DNA of 5,861 nt, taken from positions 1 through 5,861 of the forward strand of contig DNBZ01000278.1 in assembly GCA_003484585.1 (NCBI GenBank), in the 5' to 3' direction. The stretch's first letter is position 1; every line of letters starts with the position of its first letter. A program made the translations under genes and the position numbers. The notes beneath the pieces were generated by a model that searched no databases, was not told the DNA's origin, and saw only the letters and a program-made list of their open reading frames with translations. Shown piece after piece: positions 1-4,821 of the stretch. This DNA is from Bacteroidota bacterium. GTDB taxonomy: Bacteria > Bacteroidota > Bacteroidia > NS11-12g > UBA9320.

Positions 1-364
1 TTTAAAATACACAAAAGATCACGAGTGGGTATCTATAGATGGGGATATAGCTACAGTAGGTGTTACAGAATTTGCTCAAAGCGAACTAGGTGATATCGTT
101 TTTGTAGAGCTAGATACAGAAGGTGACACAATGGACCAAAACGAAGTTTTTGGCACTATAGAAGCTGTAAAAACGGTATCTGACCTATTCATGCCACTAA
201 GTGGTGAGATTACAGAAGTAAATAGCGGACTAGAAGACGCACCAGAAAGCGTAAATGAGTCTCCATACGAAAATGGCTGGATGATCAAGATTAAACTATC
301 TGACACATCTGAGCTAGACGGACTATTAGACGTGGCCGCTTACAAAGCTTTAATAGGGCAATAA
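1..364 (+). CDS. gcvH: Glycine cleavage system H protein, 5'-truncated by window edge
   Basis: This is the lipoyl-carrying shuttle protein of the glycine cleavage system; it moves the aminomethyl group between the P, T and L proteins in the cytoplasm. Reading from base 2, the frame opens LKYTKDHEWV, the classic N-terminal motif of GcvH, then GVTEFAQSELGDIVFVELD. The lipoylation loop GTIEAVKTVSDLFMP follows, with the acceptor lysine at 170-172. The C-terminal part contains the usual SPYENGWMIKIK segment. 120 codons are visible; the family is about 126 residues, and the missing start probably encodes some six residues (inference). The ATG at 131 is internal and is not the start, because it would delete half of the lipoyl fold. 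The stop is TAA at 362-364, and the next gene starts 4 nt later, which suggests co-transcription. The assignment is very secure; only the 5' end is unseen. Confidence 0.97.
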   Translation, partial: LKYTKDHEWVSIDGDIATVGVTEFAQSELGDIVFVELDTEGDTMDQNEVFGTIEAVKTVSDLFMPLSGEITEVNSGLEDAPESVNESPYENGWMIKIKLSDTSELDGLLDVAAYKALIGQ

Positions 365-368
365 CAGC

Positions 369-773
369 ATGCAGCTCAAAGGAGCTCTCTTTGTTGCAAT
401 CGCTTGGACGGCTCTGATAGCATCATCCTGTTTGATGCCTGCTTCTGCTTTCAAAGCATTTACTTTTGATAGCATTTTTCAGCTAGATAAGATTCTACAT
501 CTTACACTATACTATGTTTTTATAGTGCTGTGGTCTCTCGTTTCTAAAGTAATTACCGTACGCCAAAAATACGTTCTGTTGATAGTAGGAATAGCATACG
601 GAGTTCTGATAGAAGTGCTACAAGCTAGTATGCCACTAGGCAGGAGCTACGAGTTAGATGATATCATTGCCAATACTATAGGATGTGTATTAGGCGTTTT
701 ATCTATATCATATATAAAGCGTAAGTTACCGTTGATAAAAAAGTATTTACCTTTTATGAGTAAACTGTATTAA
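369..773 (+). CDS. VanZ-like family membrane protein
   Basis: This is a 134-residue integral membrane protein with about four predicted helices (roughly residues 5-22, 44-60, 67-84 and 98-117) and a basic C-terminal tail. It carries the signature residues of the VanZ-like family: DKxxH at 40-44, ExxQ at 82-85 (IEVLQ), then GR at 91-92, an acidic cluster ExDD at 95-98, and AN...G at 101-105. The family is named after a teicoplanin-resistance protein, but in Gram-negative Bacteroidota the role is unknown, and nothing here points to glycopeptide resistance. The gene starts 4 nt after gcvH, so it is probably translated from the same mRNA. The ATG at 369 is the first in-frame start after the gcvH stop and gives a full-length family member. 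The fold assignment is confident; the function is not. Confidence 0.88.
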   Translation: MQLKGALFVAIAWTALIASSCLMPASAFKAFTFDSIFQLDKILHLTLYYVFIVLWSLVSKVITVRQKYVLLIVGIAYGVLIEVLQASMPLGRSYELDDIIANTIGCVLGVLSISYIKRKLPLIKKYLPFMSKLY

Positions 774-789
774 ACACTAAATAAATCAG

Positions 790-797
790 TAATTTTG
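790..797 (+). promoter_or_regulatory. Candidate Bacteroidota -7 element before tonB
   Basis: TAATTTTG matches the Bacteroidota -7 consensus TAnnTTTG exactly and lies in the 35-nt gap between the VanZ-like gene and tonB, 11 nt before the ATG. I see no TTG -33 element at the usual distance. If used, it would give a nearly leaderless tonB transcript. The motif is short and a chance match in AT-rich DNA is quite possible. Confidence 0.35.
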
Positions 798-808
798 AAA
801 TAATCATT

Positions 809-1486
809 ATGGAAGTAAAAAAGTATTCAAAACCAGAAGTCAAAAACAAACGTATGGACTTCTTCTTGGTGGGTCTTTCGCTTTCTTTATTTGTTGTTTT
901 GGCAGCATTTTCTTGGACTGTATATGATGCAGTACCAGAAGGCCTAAGCAACATAATAAATGAAGAGGACCTAGTGGTGATGGAAAATACCGTGCAAGAG
1001 AGAAAACCACCACCACCACCTCCACCGCCAGAAATAGAAGTGGTAGAAGATGATGAAGAGATAGAAGAAGAGCAACCTGAAATAGAAGAAAATGAGGTTG
1101 ATCAAGATGACGCTATTGAAGATTATGTGCAAGAGGAAGAAGAGCCCGAAGAAACGAATGAGATCTTTGAAATGTTCGACGTTGCAGAGAAAGCTAGTTT
1201 CCGAGGTAGTGACGATGCGTTACAGCGGTTCATAGCAGAAAACATAACCTACCCTCCTATGGCATTAGAAAATGACATGCAAGGTACTATAAACCTAATG
1301 TTTGTAGTAGATAAGCAAGGTAGAGTAAAGGATATTCAAATCTTAGGAAACAAAAAAGGTTTCGGACTAGAGCGTGAAGCCATACGTGTGTTAAAATTAA
1401 CATCTGGAAGCTGGTCTCCTGCTAAGCAAAGAGACAAACCTGTAAATATGCGTTTTAGAATCCCGGTGAAATTCCAAATATTCTAA
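809..1486 (+). CDS. TonB family energy transducer
   Basis: This is a 225-residue inner-membrane-anchored periplasmic protein that would pass energy from ExbB/ExbD to TonB-dependent outer-membrane transporters. The layout is canonical: a short basic cytoplasmic N-terminus, one transmembrane anchor at about 18-37, a periplasmic linker with eight consecutive prolines at 67-74, a very acidic stretch at 75-118 (26 Asp/Glu of 44, no Lys/Arg), and a C-terminal TonB domain at about 136-225. The domain shows NITYPPMALEN, the beta strand GTINLMFVVDKQGRVKD, REAIRVLK, W202-P204 and PVNMRFRIPVKF. The ATG at 809 places the basic residues before the anchor as expected. It follows the VanZ-like gene by 35 nt and is closed by a strong terminator, so it is the last gene of this unit. 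Bacteroidota have many TonB paralogues, so the transporter partner and a specific symbol cannot be assigned. Confidence 0.95.
   Translation: MEVKKYSKPEVKNKRMDFFLVGLSLSLFVVLAAFSWTVYDAVPEGLSNIINEEDLVVMENTVQERKPPPPPPPPEIEVVEDDEEIEEEQPEIEENEVDQDDAIEDYVQEEEEPEETNEIFEMFDVAEKASFRGSDDALQRFIAENITYPPMALENDMQGTINLMFVVDKQGRVKDIQILGNKKGFGLEREAIRVLKLTSGSWSPAKQRDKPVNMRFRIPVKFQIF
1007..1030 (+). repeat. CCN proline-codon tract inside tonB
   Basis: Eight consecutive proline codons (CCA x4, CCT, CCA, CCG, CCA) encode the rigid start of the TonB periplasmic linker. The CCA run is a short trinucleotide repeat that could change length by slippage in whole codons without breaking the frame. Eight prolines in a row would also be expected to stall ribosomes and depend on EF-P (established for polyproline, inferred here). 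Confidence 0.8.
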
Positions 1487-1506
1487 ACACATCTTTAATG
1501 AAATTT

Positions 1507-1545
1507 AAGGCCTGCATCATATCTACGATGCAGGTCTTTTTTTGC
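1507..1545 (+). terminator. Rho-independent terminator after tonB
   Basis: A 12-bp stem (AAGGCCTGCATC at 1507-1518 pairing with GATGCAGGTCTT at 1527-1538, including one G-U pair) with an 8-nt loop runs into a T-rich tract through 1543. It begins 20 nt after the tonB stop. It is a textbook intrinsic terminator for plus-strand transcription and ends the gcvH/VanZ-like/tonB unit. Confidence 0.9.
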
Positions 1546-1770
1546 TTTTCGAGTGCTTAGCTTGGCCTGATTATCACACCATATCCTCTTATATTCCTCG
1601 ATGAACAGAGAATAGAACATAGAGGCGAATAGTTTTACTCATATCTACTTGCTCTTTTTCTGCTCATTTATTTGACTATTATTTACTACAATAGTCTCTC
1701 TTCTTTATGTCTAGCTTTTTCACTACTTAGCAAAGGAAGAATTAGACTAAGTCTTTCATCAACTTATAGT
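1546..1770. other. Convergent intergenic region with no supported gene
   Basis: This is the middle of the 317-nt gap between two converging units. It is AT-rich, with no coding stretch on either strand that I can support and no tRNA-like structure seen. It holds a 7-bp inverted repeat, GACTATT at 1674-1680 and AATAGTC at 1690-1696 with a 9-nt loop, and a small perfect palindrome AGACTAAGTCT at 1743-1753. Neither has a good T tract. They may be extra 3'-end structure or chance. Confidence 0.55.
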
Positions 1771-1799
1771 AAAAAAGACCATATAATTAGTTGGTCTTT
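1771..1799 (-). terminator. Rho-independent terminator of the minus-strand operon
   Basis: Read on the minus strand, AAAGACCA (1799-1792), a 10-nt loop and TGGTCTTT (1781-1774) form an 8-bp stem that runs into six consecutive T residues (complement of A at 1771-1776). It starts five nt after the stop of the glycosyltransferase gene. It has no T tract in the plus direction beyond the stem, so it serves the minus strand only. Confidence 0.85.
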
Positions 1800-1803
1800 C
1801 GCC

Positions 1804-3240
1804 TTATTCTAGTTTCTGATGCAGCTTCACTATAGCGATGTTTTCATCTGTATAAACCGTCTTACCATAAGCTGCAGGCAGGTCTCCCTTTACTAGATCC
1901 CAAAGCAAATATTTGGCACCTTTTTGCACTTGTTCTTTTACATAATCGCCCTCTTGTATAACCTCGGAGTCTTCGGTCCATCCTTTGCGATGAGCAAAAT
2001 ACATAAGCTGTGGTGACGGCGTGCCGTTTACTATTATCAAATCCCCTTCTGGCACATACTTATCTACTATGCTTTCTAAGCTCAGCTTGTACATTTCACT
2101 CTCTTTCAGTAGCATATCATCATGTTGATTGGCAATAGATTCAATAGTTATCAGAGCTAAAATAACATATGCATATCTCGACTTAATACACGTAAAAAAG
2201 TAGGCCGCGACAAAAGCCATCACAGGTACAAAAGGCACTACATAGTAACTATGCAATGGGAAAACGAGCCCCGTTTTAATAATAAACAATACAAAGACTA
2301 CGAATACTATTCCCAGAGCAAACAAAGGCATTTTAAGCTTTTTCCTATCTCTTAGCACATAGAATACCCCGCCAAGAAAGGTTGCAAAAGCTATAAAGGA
2401 ACTGAATGCCACAAAGTAAAACTTCTCAATAAGCTGAGGCCATAAATCTAAGACTTCCTTGAGTCCCTGCGAAAAACTCCTTGGAAAATACAATTCAAAA
2501 TCATACGTACCTACAAGGTGCGGCACCCAGTAGAAATACCACAAACTCACTATAGCAAATGAGACAGTACCTGCCGAGTACAGTAGTATAGTTCTTTTAA
2601 TGGGCACCGATTTACTAAAAGCCACAATCCCAAAAATTGAGAATAAGCTAAGTGCAGGGATTTTACATAATATACCTAAAGTACAAAACACAAAAAACCC
2701 AATGAGAGACCCTAGTTTAGCTTCTACCAAATATCTATATCCGTAGTATATTCCTATAATGACAAGTGCTACACTAAAGGTGTCTGGCATCATCTTACGG
2801 CCAAAACCAAACCAAACAGAGATACATAAGATAAAGGCAGAAAAGAAAGCTAAACGCTCATTAAATAAACTTTTGATGAGCTTGTAGAAGTAATAAACGC
2901 CAATGGTGGTCACCACTAAATTAATCCCTCTACCATACCAGTGGGCATACCCAAATACCGACGATACTATATAGATGAGATAATTAAAAAAAGGAAACTC
3001 TGTGCCGATAATGCCTGTCTTTTCGCCAGCTATATCTATTACAGGATAAAATAGATTTACTCGTCCCTCTAAGAAATTTCGGGCAACCATATTGGTAAGA
3101 CTCTGCCGCCAGTTATGCCCCATCTCTAGTGGTGCATTGGTAATACCAAATAGTCTAATCACAAAGAAGAAAAGTAGCCAAAAACGTATATCTAGCCAAA
3201 TGCTAATCTTATATCGAAATGAGGAGGGCTTTAGGTTCAT
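1804..3240 (-). CDS. GT-C fold membrane glycosyltransferase (GT39/PMT-like)
   Basis: This is a 478-residue polytopic inner-membrane protein with about ten hydrophobic segments between residues 18 and 370 and a soluble C-terminal domain at about 375-478. The architecture fits the GT-C superfamily (ArnT/PMT/GT39-like), enzymes that transfer a sugar from a polyprenyl-phosphate donor to lipid, glycan or protein on the periplasmic side. Visible landmarks are the first periplasmic loop APLEMGHNWRQSLTNMVARNF (E39 is a possible catalytic acid, H42-N-W-R-Q45), GTEFPFFNYLIY at 79-90, KMMPDTFSVAL at 149-159 and the late-loop HSYYVVPFVP at 330-339. No substrate can be assigned, and no other cell-envelope sugar genes are nearby. 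It lies 35 nt after the DUF4870-like gene and is last before a terminator. The ATG at 3240 is preceded by GAATATA, as in the gene upstream. The fold is confident, the activity is family-level inference. Confidence 0.8.
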   Translation of the reverse strand: MNLKPSSFRYKISIWLDIRFWLLFFFVIRLFGITNAPLEMGHNWRQSLTNMVARNFLEGRVNLFYPVIDIAGEKTGIIGTEFPFFNYLIYIVSSVFGYAHWYGRGINLVVTTIGVYYFYKLIKSLFNERLAFFSAFILCISVWFGFGRKMMPDTFSVALVIIGIYYGYRYLVEAKLGSLIGFFVFCTLGILCKIPALSLFSIFGIVAFSKSVPIKRTILLYSAGTVSFAIVSLWYFYWVPHLVGTYDFELYFPRSFSQGLKEVLDLWPQLIEKFYFVAFSSFIAFATFLGGVFYVLRDRKKLKMPLFALGIVFVVFVLFIIKTGLVFPLHSYYVVPFVPVMAFVAAYFFTCIKSRYAYVILALITIESIANQHDDMLLKESEMYKLSLESIVDKYVPEGDLIIVNGTPSPQLMYFAHRKGWTEDSEVIQEGDYVKEQVQKGAKYLLWDLVKGDLPAAYGKTVYTDENIAIVKLHQKLE

Positions 3241-3275
3241 TATATTCTTGCAAACTACTTAGCAGTCTTCCTTAT

Positions 3276-3689
3276 TTATTTGATAAAAGTAATAGTCATA
3301 GGATAGAAATAGACTTCTCCTCTACTAGCCTTTATAGCACCTTGAATAGTAAAAACTATTGAACAAATAACCACAGCAAAAAGTGTAAAAAACCCTACAA
3401 CAAGGAAGCATAAAACGATACTTATAAAGATATATATTATACTGCTAATCATCCAATTAAGGACATTCTTGCCAATCTGATTTATCGCTTCACTTTGGTC
3501 TTTGAAAGAAGTCCACATGACAATAGGCAATACTATACCTGCCATAGGAACGACCATCCCTGCAAACTGAGATAAGTGCAGAAACGTACAAAACTGATTA
3601 TACTCCATCCCCCAGGGTCTAAACTCTTGTTGATTAGTGGTCTGATTTTCTGCAGGTTGCGAAGGCTCCAATTGATTATTTTCTTCCAT
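3276..3689 (-). CDS. DUF4870-like (Tic20-like) small membrane protein
   Basis: This is a 137-residue protein of unknown function. A polar, Gln/Asn/Glu-rich N-terminus (1-25) is followed by the typical DUF4870 core: FLHLSQFAGMVVPMAGIVLP at 36-55, then the cytosolic-type loop SFKDQSEAINQIGKNVLNW (the KDQS...GK.VLN.. pattern is diagnostic), then two further hydrophobic segments (about 77-98 and 99-117) and the closing GEVYFYPMTITFI at 124-136. About three to four membrane passes are expected. The role of the family is not known. It sits between the hydrolase (38-nt gap) and the glycosyltransferase (35-nt gap), on the same strand, probably in one transcript. The ATG at 3689 is preceded by GAATATA and has no clear Shine-Dalgarno. 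The family call rests on remembered conservation and is fairly firm. Confidence 0.85.
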   Translation of the reverse strand: MEENNQLEPSQPAENQTTNQQEFRPWGMEYNQFCTFLHLSQFAGMVVPMAGIVLPIVMWTSFKDQSEAINQIGKNVLNWMISSIIYIFISIVLCFLVVGFFTLFAVVICSIVFTIQGAIKASRGEVYFYPMTITFIK

Positions 3690-3727
3690 TATATTCAGTA
3701 ATTAATTATAAATGTAAAATTTTGCCT

Positions 3728-4627
3728 CTACTTAGCTATATCTATTTTGTTAATCCAGCTTATAAGTCCCTCAAAAAATACTTCTTGGTCATCGTACATT
3801 GCTAAATGGCTTCCATTAGCACAGTACAGATATTCCCCATTAGGAAACTCACGGCTCATCCATTCCATATACTCTGGGTCCATCGTATCATACCTAGCCC
3901 CGATAACTAAAGTAGGTACTTTTATTCTTTTTAGGTCTTGGCTTCTATCCCAATTTCTTAACTTAGCATCCCCTACTATTCCAAACTCGCTAGGCCCTTG
4001 CATCGCTAGATACAGAGGATAGTTAATATGCTCAAAAGCTCTATTTACTCCATCTGGCCATTGGTTTAGTGGCTTGCGTAAGATATGAGCCGTGTAGTAA
4101 TGCTGCGTAAGCAATTCGCTATATCGTGGATTCAAATAGTCTTTCAGAGCTTCTAATTCCTTTATTTCTTTGAGCACATCTTCCGGCAACTGAGGTGCCA
4201 GCACCTCATTGGCATACTGGTTATAATGAGGTATGGAGCTCACCATATTAGCCACCACTAGGCCCTTTAAGTTTTCTTGATATTTAAGAGCGTATTCTAT
4301 TCCTAAGATACCTCCCCAAGAATTGCCATACAGATAAAAATTGGTAGAGTCTAATCCTAGAGCAACTCGTACTTGTTCTACTTCCTCTACAAAATGCGGA
4401 ATATTCCACAAGCTAGTATCATTAGGTTTTTCGCTGTAGTGACTCCCTAACTGGTCGTAGTAATAATATTCTATCTCTGCCCCGGGGAAGTAGCTATCGC
4501 AAGCTTCGAAATATTCATGTGTAATACCAGGACCACCATGCAACAGCAATACTTTTATAGTAGGATTATTACCTGTACGCTTAGTCCAAACTTTAAACTC
4601 ACCGTTAGGAGTATTAATAGGGATCAT
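3728..4627 (-). CDS. Proline iminopeptidase-like alpha/beta hydrolase (peptidase S33), N-terminus lost
   Basis: This is a 299-residue alpha/beta hydrolase of the prolyl aminopeptidase/tricorn-factor F1 family, which removes N-terminal residues, typically proline, from peptides. The oxyanion motif HGGPG is at 30-34, YYDQLGSHYSEKP at 56-68, the nucleophile elbow GNSWGG at 101-106 (Ser103), the probable catalytic Asp247 in ARYDTMDPE, and His274 in NGSHLAMYDD. The triad and the cap domain (about 130-225) are complete, so the catalytic domain looks functional. Bacteroidota relatives, as I recall them, begin with a lipoprotein signal and a linker ending in SGGVQMIPI. Here that part is present upstream (4628-4752) but broken by a stop and a frameshift. 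The start at 4627 is the first usable in-frame ATG and has GGAGGT 6 nt before it. If used, the enzyme would be cytoplasmic. Alternatively, the gene is a recent pseudogene. Confidence 0.85.
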   Translation of the reverse strand: MIPINTPNGEFKVWTKRTGNNPTIKVLLLHGGPGITHEYFEACDSYFPGAEIEYYYYDQLGSHYSEKPNDTSLWNIPHFVEEVEQVRVALGLDSTNFYLYGNSWGGILGIEYALKYQENLKGLVVANMVSSIPHYNQYANEVLAPQLPEDVLKEIKELEALKDYLNPRYSELLTQHYYTAHILRKPLNQWPDGVNRAFEHINYPLYLAMQGPSEFGIVGDAKLRNWDRSQDLKRIKVPTLVIGARYDTMDPEYMEWMSREFPNGEYLYCANGSHLAMYDDQEVFFEGLISWINKIDIAK

Positions 4628-4640
4628 CTGTACACCTCCA
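4628..4640 (-). promoter_or_regulatory. Strong Shine-Dalgarno-like site before the hydrolase ATG
   Basis: On the minus strand the bases before the ATG at 4627 read TGGAGGTGTACAG, placing GGAGGT 6 nt from the start codon. This decides the proposed start. It also encodes the conserved-looking Gly-Gly-Val-Gln of the lost linker, so it may be a fortuitous internal ribosome site. Bacteroidota generally rely little on Shine-Dalgarno pairing, so its strength in vivo is uncertain. Confidence 0.5.
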
Positions 4641-4752
4641 CTTAAAAGATCGCTACGCCCAGAATTATCATGGTAAACTCAATTTACTTCTTTAGGTGAT
4701 TGCTGGCAAGCTATAATTCCAACTATAACACAAGTAAAACTAACTTTTTCAT
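4628..4752 (-). pseudogene. Degraded lipoprotein signal and linker of the S33 hydrolase
   Basis: Translating upstream of the hydrolase ATG in the same frame gives VYHDNSGRSDLLSGGVQ directly before M1, then TGA at 4679-4681, then a segment reading VSFTCVIVGIIACQQSPKEV. The last looks like a lipoprotein signal peptide: a hydrophobic run, lipobox IIAC with the Cys codon at 4706-4708, and a polar segment after it. No start lies in this frame, but ATG at 4750-4752 opens MKKLVLLVL in another frame, exactly the basic-then-hydrophobic beginning that is missing. One small indel at about 4729-4744 would join them. So two lesions, a frameshift and a nonsense codon, separate the original start from the catalytic domain. 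Sequence error cannot be excluded, although two independent errors are less likely than one. Confidence 0.75.
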
Positions 4753-4758
4753 TTCGAA

Positions 4759-4785
4759 CAAATGTAATCTCTACAAGATTAACAA
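4759..4785 (-). promoter_or_regulatory. Candidate Bacteroidota promoter upstream of the hydrolase operon
   Basis: On the minus strand, TACATTTG (4766-4759) fits the TAnnTTTG -7 consensus exactly, with TTG (4785-4783) 16 nt further upstream as a possible -33 element at slightly short spacing. It is in the 69-nt gap after the aminotransferase-like gene. Transcription would start close to the original ATG at 4752. This supports 4752 as the ancestral gene start and gives the reading frame at 4627 a leader of about 125 nt. Confidence 0.5.
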
Positions 4786-4821
4786 CATTGTCTCAATTCT
4801 AAAAAATCAATCTGAAGATTA

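Noticed and set aside
76..306. Minus-strand 76-codon open frame
   Set aside because: It lies opposite gcvH; the serine-rich translation is a shadow of gcvH codons.
131..364. ATG at 131 as the start of a separate small gene
   Set aside because: It is internal to gcvH; the frame is open to base 2 with clear GcvH N-terminal sequence.
369..773. Glycopeptide resistance gene because of VanZ similarity
   Set aside because: There is only family-level similarity; no van cluster, and an outer-membrane-bearing host makes this role implausible.
754..1025. Minus-strand open frames opposite the tonB 5' half
   Set aside because: They are antisense shadows; the polyvaline-type stretch is just the reverse of the proline codon tract.
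1743..1753. Perfect palindrome AGACTAAGTCT
   Set aside because: It is an isolated 11-nt palindrome in AT-rich intergenic DNA with no second copy seen; could be chance.
3747..4022. Plus-strand open frame of 91 codons
   Set aside because: It is antisense to the hydrolase catalytic domain, whose motifs are intact; no recognisable protein features.
4801..4820. Possible terminator after the PLP enzyme (minus strand)
   Set aside because: There are six T residues on the minus strand, but the nearby stem AATC/GATT is only 4 bp, too weak to call.
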